This document shows, piece after piece, positions 50,791-59,862 of a stretch of 60,641 nt of DNA; within the stretch, counting starts at the first letter, position 1; every line of letters starts with the position of its first letter. The position numbers and the translations under genes are program-made. The notes below the pieces were generated by a model, which was not told the DNA's origin, did not search any database, and saw only the letters and a list, made by a program, of their open reading frames with translations. Source of the stretch: a virus; the IMG/VR virus record IMGVR_UViG_3300018080_001657, positions 1 to 60,641 of that record. One strand, written 5' to 3'.

Positions 50791-52668
50791 TTAAATAACA
50801 GAACTTCTAATAACTGAAACAGACCAGTTATCAGAAGTAGAGATAGCTCTTAGTCGAACGTCTCCCGAAGCACCAGACATATCAACAGACAGCGTAACAT
50901 CTACAGTACCAGCATCAAGAGTAGTAACTTCATTGTACACTGGTGTTGTCCCTGCTGAATAATCCCACGAACACACAATCATTCCAGCACGATGATTTGT
51001 ATCATCGTCATTATCAATGATATTAAAGAACCATACACACCCTCCATTGTCTCCAGGGTCAAAAGTATCTACATCTTCAATAACTTGATCTACATCTGTA
51101 TTAGAAGCAGCAGACCATGAAGAACCACCAGCAGAAATAGGAGAGCCACTCCAGTACAAAGTTCCACTAACATTATATAGTTTGTCGGTTGTAGTTCCTG
51201 GCGATGAAATTTGTGCAAGCTGACATTCAGAATCAAAGTAAGAAATACCATCAACTTCAATCCTACCAGAAACAAACAAATCTCCATCAGTAGCTAAAGA
51301 ATGACTTGTGGTGCTTGTTGGTCCTATTGATAAATTTCCTTTGCCAGTTTGTATTCTGCCATCTGTTTGATCATGATACAGCCCAAGCCATTGAGTATTA
51401 TCGCTATCAGGATCAGTAACTGAATGAATAAAAATTGTAGGGTCTGTTTGTGTGGCATGATCGTAATCTTTGCCGTCACCATTAGCAACATCACCAAAAA
51501 CAAGATGTCTTCCTTCCGGTGGCCCAAGTAAAAAATACATCTGATTAATAGTATTTGAAGATTTCATACGACCGCCTACAGCAGTTGTATTAAAGTACAT
51601 AGCAACACCATCACCAAGAATAAGACTATTGTACTGATAGACAGCTCCATCAAAATAAGCTATTCCATCAACTTCAAGTTGATCAGCTACATAAAGGTCG
51701 CCAGCGCCAAAAGAAAAACGACTAGCAGCTTCTGTTCCAATGCTAAGACTAGCAAACTCAGGACTAGCAGAAACCTGCAAATCTTGGTCTAAAGTACAAT
51801 CAGCACTTACAGTAAGTAGCGTTGTACCTTGAGCAAGAGTAAGTGTATTGCCTGTATAACCAAGTGCAACAGTAGTTTCTACAACAGTGCTAGGAGCTGG
51901 AGTGCCGTCAGTTGTATATAAAACACTTGGGTTGGTATATGAACTCGGAGTGTCAGTGAGTCCTAAGAAAGAAGTAACGCCACCGCCTCCAACTGGAGAG
52001 CCAGCCCAATAGAGAGTGCCACCAATATTATATAGCTTGTCGGTAGATGTCCCTGGAGCTGAAATTTGATTTAATTCAATTTCAGAATCAAAGTAAGAAA
52101 TACCAGTTACTTCAAGGCTACTAGAAACATATAAATCACCGTCAGCAGTCAAAGAATGATTGGTTGTAAGAGAACCTATAGATAAATTACCTTTACCAGT
52201 TTGTATTCTACCGTCTGTTTGATCATGATACAATCCTAGCCATTGAGTATTATCTGAACTTGGACTAGTATTAGAATGAATAAAAACTGTAGGGTCTGTT
52301 GGTGTGCTATGTCCATGGTCTAGTGCTCTACTTGCAAACTCAGTAATAACTAGTTGGTTGCCCTGTAAGGTTCCTAAGCCTAAAGCAACCTGGTAAGTAG
52401 TTGCCCTGAATGCACTTCTGCCAGCACTGTCACTAAAAGCTATATCTTCTGTTGCATATAAAGCCGACAAGGTATATGCTGCACCGTCAAAATAAGAAAC
52501 GCCATCAACTTCAAATTGACTAGTGACATATAATGACTTGTCTGTTGTGGCACGATTAGGTGTGCCGTCTCCAATATATACACTATCGTTGGCAACAGCA
52601 GGAGTTAAAATCGATCCTGTCTTTGTCCAAAGACCAGGACCAGTTATAATTGCACTATTAGTAGCCAT
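50791..52668 (-). CDS. repetitive tail-fibre-like protein with duplicated modules
   Basis: The 625-residue protein contains repeated modules: LYVTSQFEVDGVSYFDG, LYVSSSLEVTGISYFDS, LYVADQLEVDGIAYFDG and LFVSGRIEVDGISYFDS. A longer module (DNTQWLGLYHDQTDGRIQTG then KGNLSIG) occurs twice. The N-terminus begins with ITGPGLWTKTGSILTPA. The C-terminus has a calmer beta domain. The pattern is of fibres seen in cyanophages and similar viruses. The role is probably host recognition. Confidence 0.75.
   Translation of the reverse strand: MATNSAIITGPGLWTKTGSILTPAVANDSVYIGDGTPNRATTDKSLYVTSQFEVDGVSYFDGAAYTLSALYATEDIAFSDSAGRSAFRATTYQVALGLGTLQGNQLVITEFASRALDHGHSTPTDPTVFIHSNTSPSSDNTQWLGLYHDQTDGRIQTGKGNLSIGSLTTNHSLTADGDLYVSSSLEVTGISYFDSEIELNQISAPGTSTDKLYNIGGTLYWAGSPVGGGGVTSFLGLTDTPSSYTNPSVLYTTDGTPAPSTVVETTVALGYTGNTLTLAQGTTLLTVSADCTLDQDLQVSASPEFASLSIGTEAASRFSFGAGDLYVADQLEVDGIAYFDGAVYQYNSLILGDGVAMYFNTTAVGGRMKSSNTINQMYFLLGPPEGRHLVFGDVANGDGKDYDHATQTDPTIFIHSVTDPDSDNTQWLGLYHDQTDGRIQTGKGNLSIGPTSTTSHSLATDGDLFVSGRIEVDGISYFDSECQLAQISSPGTTTDKLYNVSGTLYWSGSPISAGGSSWSAASNTDVDQVIEDVDTFDPGDNGGCVWFFNIIDNDDDTNHRAGMIVCSWDYSAGTTPVYNEVTTLDAGTVDVTLSVDMSGASGDVRLRAISTSDNWSVSVIRSSVI
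51140..51465 (-). repeat. duplicated fibre module, copy B
   Basis: About 330 bases of the fibre gene repeat the segment at 51994-52325 with high similarity, including a stretch ctgtttgatcatgatacag shared exactly. Both encode GDL(Y/F)VS...SYFDS...TDKLYN and LGLYHDQTDGRIQTGKGNLSIG-type text. Such repeats can recombine and change fibre length. Confidence 0.7.
51994..52325 (-). repeat. duplicated fibre module, copy A
   Basis: Partner of the module at 51140-51465, about 850 bases apart in the same gene. The copies differ mostly at third codon positions and in a few variable residues (for example STPTDPTVF against ATQTDPTIF), so this is an old duplication kept by selection. Confidence 0.7.
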
Positions 52669-52682
52669 TTATAGTCAACTCC

Positions 52683-54656
52683 TTAAACAACACCAAGATA
52701 TTTTGTAATAGCTTGACTTCCATCGACAGCACCTAGACAAATTTTAGAACCAGAATACATACCAACACCAATGTAAGCAGCAGTAGTATTTGTTATGTCA
52801 GTATCATTTAATATTAAGGTTCCATCTAAATATACTTTAAATTCTCCATTATGATCTCTAGTAATCTTTATATTTTGCCACGTATCAACAGTTACAGTAT
52901 TAATTGCAGTTGTGTCCATTACTGCTATATTGCATTCGATAAGGGCTACGTGCTCATCATTGTAAACCTGAACCCTGTAGTTACCAACAGTTATGGGTTC
53001 AATGGCCGAACCAAAATGAAACGTATAGTTATCTGTTGTCTCTTTGTAAATCCAAAAATCCCAAGTTCCAAAAGCAGCTTCTGTCTCTGTACACATGAAC
53101 TCAGAAACAGGAATATATACTATTTCGGTGGTAGAGGTGGAAGTAAGAACTTTACAAAGCTTCCCGTTTACTTCTTCTGTTTGTATCTTCCAAGCTCCAG
53201 CATCTACTTGCATTTTAGTATTACCAATGAAACCATCGGTTATATGGTCACCAGATTCGCCAGCAGACCAATCTGTTTTAAACTGAACAGTCTTAGCAAA
53301 TTCTTTATATTGTTTATCGACCCAATCAGAATCTTTCTCTTCAGAATACATTTGGAAATCTGCTATCTCTCCATTCCAACTTCTACCAGACTGATCTGAA
53401 GCAAGGTAAACATAGTAGCTACTAGTAGAGGTATGGTTAAATGAGTGTGTAACGTCTCCAACTAATTCTGAATTTAAGTATAACTTAAAACCAGCTTGAG
53501 TTTTTGTGAGAACAATATGATTCCAAGTATCATACTGTGGAGCTTCTGTAGTGGACAACAATGATGCATTGCCACCACCAGATTCATCAGAATATATTTC
53601 AAATGTTCCATCTGTATGTTGCCATAACCAAAAGAAATTACTTGCATTGTAATAGATACAAACTAATCCAGCTGGATTATGACTACCAGCTCCATGTTGT
53701 TTAAAGATAATCTGATATGTTAGATCGCCTGAAGCTAAATTGTAATCAGAATCATTGCCAATAGTAAGTCTACTGCTAGCAGTATTATCAAAGAACAATG
53801 CAGAACCTAATGCACTATCCGTTGAATGAATATCATAAACAATCTCTCCATGATTAAAATTAGCAGACTTGTCTATTACTTTATTTCCAACAGGACTCAT
53901 ATCCCACGAGCCTATTAAAGTATCTTCTGTTGGTATTGAGAATGTTTTACGTTGAGAATATCCATTTGTTTTTCTTGGCCATTTTGTGCTAAGCAAATCG
54001 CTATGTATTAACGCCATTTCTTTTTCAGTAAATTGTTCCATAGCAACAATAATTGACTTTAATCCTGCTCCAGTATGTGCGCCATATCCTCTTGATGTAC
54101 CAATAAGTAACGAATCAGCAGTAGTGTCTATAGTAAGTGGAATAGAAGAAGTACTTGTTGAAAAATTAATACCATTAGTATAAAAATTAACTAATTGTCC
54201 TTTCTTTGTGGTTATTCCAACAGAGGATAAAAAAGGATAACTAGCCTGCGCATCTATAGAATCTATGCTTCCATACGAAACAGTTCCAGTATAAAAAACT
54301 AAGTCTCCAGCACTTACGTCAAAATTAAATTGATAATTTACACTGCTAGCATCATTTCTTTGAATATAAACATCATCAGAAGAATTAGAACCTGAAGTAT
54401 GAGTCCATCCTATTTGCACTGGCATTGCTATAATAGTAAGTTCATCATCAAAGACAAGCTTACTGTCTGCATAATGAGCAGATATGTCTGGTCTTCCAGT
54501 TCCAGCATTGGAAGTACGATAATAATCTCTATAGAACCTTATATCTGTTGATGTGCCATGAAAATCATTACCAGAAAAATCTCTTGCAGAACCAGAACGA
54601 TAATCATGATAAAGAGATATTCTATTTTCTTTAATTAGACTTTCTAAAAAACTCAT
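52683..54656 (-). CDS. LamG/concanavalin-like adhesin or tail protein
   Basis: The 657-residue protein looks like three LamG-type jelly-roll lectin domains: about 25-220 (FTEKEMALIHSDLLSTKWPR at its end), 240-440 (LIGSWDMSPVG...WNHIVLTKTQAGFKLYLNSE) and 480-650 (WQNIKITRDHNGEFKVYLDG). The W-x-x-[IV]-x-[IL]-[TK]...[FG]-K-x-Y-[LV]-[ND]-G pattern is typical of the fold. LamG domains bind sugars or proteins, so host surface binding is likely. Confidence 0.75.
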   Translation of the reverse strand: MSFLESLIKENRISLYHDYRSGSARDFSGNDFHGTSTDIRFYRDYYRTSNAGTGRPDISAHYADSKLVFDDELTIIAMPVQIGWTHTSGSNSSDDVYIQRNDASSVNYQFNFDVSAGDLVFYTGTVSYGSIDSIDAQASYPFLSSVGITTKKGQLVNFYTNGINFSTSTSSIPLTIDTTADSLLIGTSRGYGAHTGAGLKSIIVAMEQFTEKEMALIHSDLLSTKWPRKTNGYSQRKTFSIPTEDTLIGSWDMSPVGNKVIDKSANFNHGEIVYDIHSTDSALGSALFFDNTASSRLTIGNDSDYNLASGDLTYQIIFKQHGAGSHNPAGLVCIYYNASNFFWLWQHTDGTFEIYSDESGGGNASLLSTTEAPQYDTWNHIVLTKTQAGFKLYLNSELVGDVTHSFNHTSTSSYYVYLASDQSGRSWNGEIADFQMYSEEKDSDWVDKQYKEFAKTVQFKTDWSAGESGDHITDGFIGNTKMQVDAGAWKIQTEEVNGKLCKVLTSTSTTEIVYIPVSEFMCTETEAAFGTWDFWIYKETTDNYTFHFGSAIEPITVGNYRVQVYNDEHVALIECNIAVMDTTAINTVTVDTWQNIKITRDHNGEFKVYLDGTLILNDTDITNTTAAYIGVGMYSGSKICLGAVDGSQAITKYLGVV

Positions 54657-54665
54657 ATTATCTCC

Positions 54666-57425
54666 TTATGTACGATTAAGTCTCTTCATCATATTTAGAT
54701 ATATGTCGCTAGCCATTATTTGCGTAAGAGGCTGAGATAAGATTTGAATCTCATAAATGTCACCAACCCAATGAAAAGCATCTGTTCCATTACTATTAGC
54801 TCCTGCTAAATAAAATGGATAAGTTCCAGGATAACCAGTATGAGCAGCAGAATAGGCTTCTCTACCATCTAGAAAAAGTGTAGCTGTAGTTCCGTTCCAG
54901 CTCAACATAAGTACATGTACCTTACCGACTTCTACAATATTACCAGCAGTTCCATGTATTAGACTCCAAGTATCATTGCCTACTGCCCCGCCGATAAGCC
55001 CACTATACACACCAAGGTAGGCACGAGGAGAAAGAGAACCTATAATCATTAAGTCACTACCAGTAACTGAATCATATTTTACAATACCAATAATCGCACC
55101 TCTCTTTGGAGGAACAATTGTTGTTTCTAAAAAATTAGCACCACAAGTATATCCATGACGATCTAAAATTTTATCAGGAAAACTAGTAGCTAATGTTGAT
55201 GCGGCATGATTCTCGTTCCCAGAGATATCTAAAACTCTGACCAGTATGTTTTTTATACTAATACCATCAAATTCACAGTATGATGCAGAAGATGACCCTC
55301 CTGCAAAACCAAAACCAATACCTGTTGATGCTACTGTTACTATCAGATTAAATTCTTGCCAACTTGTTGAAGTCGTACCTGTCCATAAAGTTGTTCCTCC
55401 GTCATATACACGAGGCGGATTCACGCCATTTGATCTTGCCCAGCCTGTAATTTGATATTTAGCTCCAATTGTTAATATTGATTGCTGTGCTCTTGGAGTA
55501 GATACTGAACTATAAGCTACCTTTAATACTTGTGAACCTTCATATGGAGACGTAGTTTCTTTAGTTAACGTAGCACTGTTTATAGCAGTCCAGTCAGCAA
55601 CACCAACTGTTTCCATATCATTATCAGCTAACAACTCAGTATCAATAACATTACTAAGATCACAAGTACTAGATGTAAATGGATAATGAGCAACAAGATT
55701 AGTAGGCTTGTGGTGTATGCTTGCTTGGAAGGCAGTTGCGTCAACAGTCTCTAGGCACTTGTCAAAAATCTTGAAACAAGTTATCTCGCCATCAAAAGCA
55801 TCAGTACTAGATTCGTCTTCTCCACCAAAAGTTATCGAACCAATTAATGCTGGAGTCCATGCCGTAGTATCAGTATCTAGAATAAGATTATTGTTTAACC
55901 AAACATCAGTTCTCTCTGAATCAGCAGAGACTATTAAAACGTTACGATGGTTTGTACTCCAATATCCATTCCATGTAGCATTGGTAATAGCAGCGATTTC
56001 AGTATTAGCTAGCTGTATTACTAATTCATCTGAAGCATTTTTAAAAACAAAGTATCTAGAATCACTATCAAAAAGATAGTGGGCATTACCATCATTGCCA
56101 GCAAAGTCAGGGTTGAATTCTAATACCGCAGAAAAATTAGTAATGGCAGGAACAAGCGTAGGAAATATAATATAGTCTGATGTACCATCAAACTCAGCAC
56201 CATTGTCAATAGTAGGAGATCCTTGTATGTCTGGCATTTCTAATATAGAAAAACAATCAACATAAACAATGTCTCCAGAAGACCCTACTCCAGGACCAGT
56301 CTCATAAATACGAACAGTAGCTGTCGTAGAAGATGCAGTTACATCATATTCAAAATAGGTCCAGTCTGTAGAGGGAATACTAACAGCAACAGGTGCTCCT
56401 GTTAGGTTCACCCAGCCAGTAATTTGTTGATTAGTGCCCTGAGATCCACGTTTTGCCCAAAAAGAAATTCTATATTTTCGTCCAGATGTAGTATCAAAAA
56501 CAATTTCTGTTCGATTGCTAGTTCCAGATGCAGTTGCTTTTAAACAATAGTCACCAAGATGTGCAGCCGTATCAGTAGAGTCTACTGATGCAATCGATCC
56601 TCCACCGCCTGCAGACCAACCAGACGTAGTGTCTAATTCTTGTTCGATACGAGAAGTACAACAGTTATTCTGATAATGAATATCTTTATTGAAATGAGAT
56701 TCAAGTAAAGTTTCATTTATAAATCGTTCTGACCATATTGGTTTGATAGAAGTATTTTTGTGTTCTAATGAATTACCTTTGTGGTATGCATAAAGTTCTT
56801 GGTCGCTCAAAACCCTATCAAATGCCTTAAAAGAAATAAACTTTCCGTCAAATCTATCGCCACCACCTACATTTCCACCCAATGTAAAGTTTTCCATAGG
56901 CGTCCAAATATTTGTTAGCGATCCAGCGTTTACATCATACAGTTTTACTCCGTTAAAAAACAATTTTCTTTCATCACCATTTGACAAATTAACAGTAACG
57001 GCAATAATATTCTTTTTGTTATAACGCAGATATGGAATCAATGTAGCGCTAGAAAAATCAAAAACAACAGCATTACCTATAGCAAATTGAATATTATTAG
57101 AAGCATCTTCTCTAAAATAATGAAATCCATTTCCTGTTGAAGAAGTTGAAAATCGTTTAGCAGTACTGTTGCCAAAAATAAAGCCATTTCCAGGGACAAA
57201 CTCATAAATAAGAGTAATCGCATCTTTTACTTCAAAAGTAAAACCTGATTGAGTTACATATTCAGTAGTACCAGAAAGCGATAGCCCATTATTTATTACT
57301 GGTTCATTTGCAATAGTCCAGCCATTTCTAATAACAGACTCAGCAGATTCAAATCCCTCAGCAAAATAACATCCAGCCTCTCGCTCTGCAGGAGTAGTAT
57401 ATTTATTAATCAAGGGACAAAGCAT
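54666..57425 (-). CDS. LamG and CBM-like multidomain adhesin
   Basis: The 919-residue protein appears to alternate jelly-roll types. LamG-like parts lie at about 40-220, 410-590 and 740-910 (with FDGEITCFKIFDKCLETVDA and VGDIYEIQILSQPLTQIM as end strands). Carbohydrate-binding-module-like parts lie at about 260-400 and 600-720 (GRKYRISFWAKRGSQGTNQQ, GAKYQITGWARSNGVNPP). This suggests a sugar-binding virion protein. No signal peptide is seen. Confidence 0.75.
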   Translation of the reverse strand: MLCPLINKYTTPAEREAGCYFAEGFESAESVIRNGWTIANEPVINNGLSLSGTTEYVTQSGFTFEVKDAITLIYEFVPGNGFIFGNSTAKRFSTSSTGNGFHYFREDASNNIQFAIGNAVVFDFSSATLIPYLRYNKKNIIAVTVNLSNGDERKLFFNGVKLYDVNAGSLTNIWTPMENFTLGGNVGGGDRFDGKFISFKAFDRVLSDQELYAYHKGNSLEHKNTSIKPIWSERFINETLLESHFNKDIHYQNNCCTSRIEQELDTTSGWSAGGGGSIASVDSTDTAAHLGDYCLKATASGTSNRTEIVFDTTSGRKYRISFWAKRGSQGTNQQITGWVNLTGAPVAVSIPSTDWTYFEYDVTASSTTATVRIYETGPGVGSSGDIVYVDCFSILEMPDIQGSPTIDNGAEFDGTSDYIIFPTLVPAITNFSAVLEFNPDFAGNDGNAHYLFDSDSRYFVFKNASDELVIQLANTEIAAITNATWNGYWSTNHRNVLIVSADSERTDVWLNNNLILDTDTTAWTPALIGSITFGGEDESSTDAFDGEITCFKIFDKCLETVDATAFQASIHHKPTNLVAHYPFTSSTCDLSNVIDTELLADNDMETVGVADWTAINSATLTKETTSPYEGSQVLKVAYSSVSTPRAQQSILTIGAKYQITGWARSNGVNPPRVYDGGTTLWTGTTSTSWQEFNLIVTVASTGIGFGFAGGSSSASYCEFDGISIKNILVRVLDISGNENHAASTLATSFPDKILDRHGYTCGANFLETTIVPPKRGAIIGIVKYDSVTGSDLMIIGSLSPRAYLGVYSGLIGGAVGNDTWSLIHGTAGNIVEVGKVHVLMLSWNGTTATLFLDGREAYSAAHTGYPGTYPFYLAGANSNGTDAFHWVGDIYEIQILSQPLTQIMASDIYLNMMKRLNRT

Positions 57426-57427
57426 TA

Positions 57428-57748
57428 TTATTCTTCCTCTTCGCTATCATAGAGAGCTTTCATTGCAGAAAGTTCTGACAAGATAGATACAGCCTGAGCT
57501 GTAGTTAAGTTATTAGCATTAGCAACAGCCTTTATTCCTCCAGCCTTTTCAATTGCTTTAGCAGGACTATATGTATTAAATATAGTATTAAAGATACTAA
57601 CAATTTTAGCTTTGGTAACTGTTGGTTGTCCTGGTGGCTCAGGAGGTTCAGGAATTGCTTCAAGCTTAGTCTCTATTTGCAACACAGTAAATTCTCCAAT
57701 TGCCATAATCTCAGGGGCAACAGCTTCATATTCTTCTAATGTGGCCAT
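57428..57748 (-). CDS. hypothetical protein in tail block
   Basis: The 106-residue protein is acidic at both ends, with a proline-rich hinge (AIPEPPEPPGQPTV) and a helical C-terminal half. It sits between structural genes and could be a small tail component or chaperone. Confidence 0.6.
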   Translation of the reverse strand: MATLEEYEAVAPEIMAIGEFTVLQIETKLEAIPEPPEPPGQPTVTKAKIVSIFNTIFNTYSPAKAIEKAGGIKAVANANNLTTAQAVSILSELSAMKALYDSEEEE

Positions 57749-57762
57749 TCATATCCTTTCTT

Positions 57763-58200
57763 TTAGTACATTTTTTTAGACCAAATAGTTAAGCCTGCAT
57801 CGTCGGCTGTTCCCGTAGTAATTTCATATTTGATTCTTACCCATTTTACAGCTATGTTTTCTGTAGAAACAAGAAAGTCTGTATCAACCCAACTAGCCAC
57901 GCCGAACCAAGCATTTGTAACATCAATAAACGAACAACTAGCAGGAGCAGTACCATCGTCTTGAATAGAAGCTTCTATAGTAATTGTAAGTTCATCTGTT
58001 ACTATAGTTGTTGTTCCTTGTAGTCCAAGATGTTTAAATCCACTCATGTCAACATAGACATATAATGGAGTTTCACTTGCGTCAATTGCAGAATCATCTA
58101 ATAACACTTCACCTACATATTTTTGATCAGGTGAATCTATCTCTTCAACCCTAACAGCTTCAGAGAATTCATTGTAACCTTGTGTTGTAAAAAGACTCAT
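57763..58200 (-). CDS. hypothetical beta-rich structural protein
   Basis: The 145-residue, beta-rich protein (ETPLYVYVDMSGFKHLGLQG, TIEASIQDDGTAPASC, KWVRIKYEITTGTADD) resembles a jelly-roll or small tail protein. AGGAG precedes the ATG. No family was recognised. Confidence 0.6.
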   Translation of the reverse strand: MSLFTTQGYNEFSEAVRVEEIDSPDQKYVGEVLLDDSAIDASETPLYVYVDMSGFKHLGLQGTTTIVTDELTITIEASIQDDGTAPASCSFIDVTNAWFGVASWVDTDFLVSTENIAVKWVRIKYEITTGTADDAGLTIWSKKMY

Positions 58201-58211
58201 TTTATATCTCC

Positions 58212-59801
58212 TTAATTAACCACAAACAAATTAGAACTATCGCTTACAAGAGTAACAGTGTCGTAGTTACCATTGATAATTAGATTTGATTGGCCATTAA
58301 TAGTTTCAGAACCACCAGTATTAACTGTTATGTTGTTTGTGCCAGCAAGACCACCAGAATCATTGATGGTTATTTTAAATCCATCAACAGCAATAACTGC
58401 TGTCGGAATAGTAATAACTACAGATCCTGTAGTTGTATAGCTAACAAAAACAACAGAATCTGTTACTAGTATAGTGTATGTGGAGGCTGCAACAGTCGTA
58501 GTTGCTCCTGAGCCAGCAGCAACAAGCGCCTCCATAATAGAGACTTCACCATATTTAGATTCAAATGCGTCCCATGTGGTTGTTGAGCCGTCAGACAATA
58601 ACATATGTGTTTGCGTCCAAGTAGAACCACTATTGCCTCCATCGGTAAATCTAATTTCTCCCGACCCACCAGATGACACTGCATTTAAATGAACCCAAGC
58701 GTCTTCTGTTCCTGCTGATGTCTCAGCATTTATTTTAACAGCCGCCTCTGTATCTGCTCCAGCATTCTCATGAGAGACAAGGATGCCAGGAGTAGTTGTT
58801 AAAGCATTATCTATATCTGTAAATAGCACCATTGAAGACGAAGATCTAATAATAGACTCATAAGCATTAGTGGCACTTTGTAAGTATATATTTGCAGCGC
58901 CAGTAACATCGTACCCAGTATGTTGATAGTTCTGTCTAAAGACAGCGACATTGTTCGCTGCGTTTGTGGTGTTATATACAGTTAAAGGATTAGTAACCCC
59001 AGCTCCAGTAGTATAGTAAGAGATTAAGAAGGCACCATTATTATCCACAGCAAGAGTACTATTTGAAGCAGTGTCCTCGATCTCAAGTTTGTAATCAGAC
59101 AAACCGCCAGTATCACCATCAATTAGAATACCAGCAGAAGACGATGTGCTGTATTGTACGGCACCAGAGTCTACTGTAATTGTTCTGCCTGCTCCTGAAC
59201 CAGTGCCATCATAACTAGCATCCATGGTTTGATAGTTTGATGCAGAAACAAGAGAAGGTCTAAATGGAAGTACAAATAAAGTATTAGCATCTAAAATTTT
59301 AACAATAGGATTTTGATAGCTAGACACAGAAGCAGGAGCAGTAGATGTTAAGTCGCCAGCAACTGAATCAGACAAAAACAAAACCTCTCCAGCAGAACCT
59401 TCTCCGTGAGAAGTAAAAGTAACGGTGCCATCTTGTGCAGCAAGGAAATAAGTGTCTGCTGCGTTAGCACCAACAACAATAGTTACAGGCTCAGAAAGAG
59501 TACTTCCTGAGTCAGCCTGAGCTGTTGTCCAAGTGCCAGAGTTGTCATAGATTACATTTTTGGCAACCAATCCGTGAGATGATTGATTAACAATAAATCC
59601 ATTAGTAGAAACACAATCCCAATTACCTAGGTCTTCAAAAAAACTTGACGCATGTGAAGTGTGAGGAGAAGTACAGCGGAACCTAAGCCCCAAGTGAAGT
59701 ACTTCTTGATTAACAGCATATGCTGTAGCTACTGTCCAATCACTAATAGACTGTGCAAAGCCAGCTGCGCCGGTTCCTTTAATTGCTGCATTTTGTGCCA
59801 T
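58212..59801 (-). CDS. tail-fibre-like protein with N-terminal CBM5/12-like region
   Basis: Residues 18-65 (SISDWTVATAYAVNQEVLHL, FRCTSPHTSHASSFFED, NWDCV) resemble the W-x-x-x-x-x-Y-x-x-G-x-x-V carbohydrate-binding motif used in phage fibres. The rest (529 residues in all) is low-complexity Ser/Thr/Gly/Ala beta repeats, with a C-terminal part (VSIMEALVAAGSGATTTVAA, ITINDSGGLAGTNNITVNTG) common in phage fibre tips. A TAGGAGTG ribosome site is upstream. Confidence 0.72.
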   Translation of the reverse strand: MAQNAAIKGTGAAGFAQSISDWTVATAYAVNQEVLHLGLRFRCTSPHTSHASSFFEDLGNWDCVSTNGFIVNQSSHGLVAKNVIYDNSGTWTTAQADSGSTLSEPVTIVVGANAADTYFLAAQDGTVTFTSHGEGSAGEVLFLSDSVAGDLTSTAPASVSSYQNPIVKILDANTLFVLPFRPSLVSASNYQTMDASYDGTGSGAGRTITVDSGAVQYSTSSSAGILIDGDTGGLSDYKLEIEDTASNSTLAVDNNGAFLISYYTTGAGVTNPLTVYNTTNAANNVAVFRQNYQHTGYDVTGAANIYLQSATNAYESIIRSSSSMVLFTDIDNALTTTPGILVSHENAGADTEAAVKINAETSAGTEDAWVHLNAVSSGGSGEIRFTDGGNSGSTWTQTHMLLSDGSTTTWDAFESKYGEVSIMEALVAAGSGATTTVAASTYTILVTDSVVFVSYTTTGSVVITIPTAVIAVDGFKITINDSGGLAGTNNITVNTGGSETINGQSNLIINGNYDTVTLVSDSSNLFVVN

Positions 59802-59862
59802 ATATTACTCACTCCTATAGAGTTAAACAATTATAATTTTATCATAGCTAGAGAATATCAAC

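Noticed and set aside
59802-59862. Minus-strand promoter in the gap before the fibre gene
   Set aside because: A TATAAT is present, but the nearest TTGATA is 20 bases away, beyond the usual spacing. AT-rich sequence alone is not enough.
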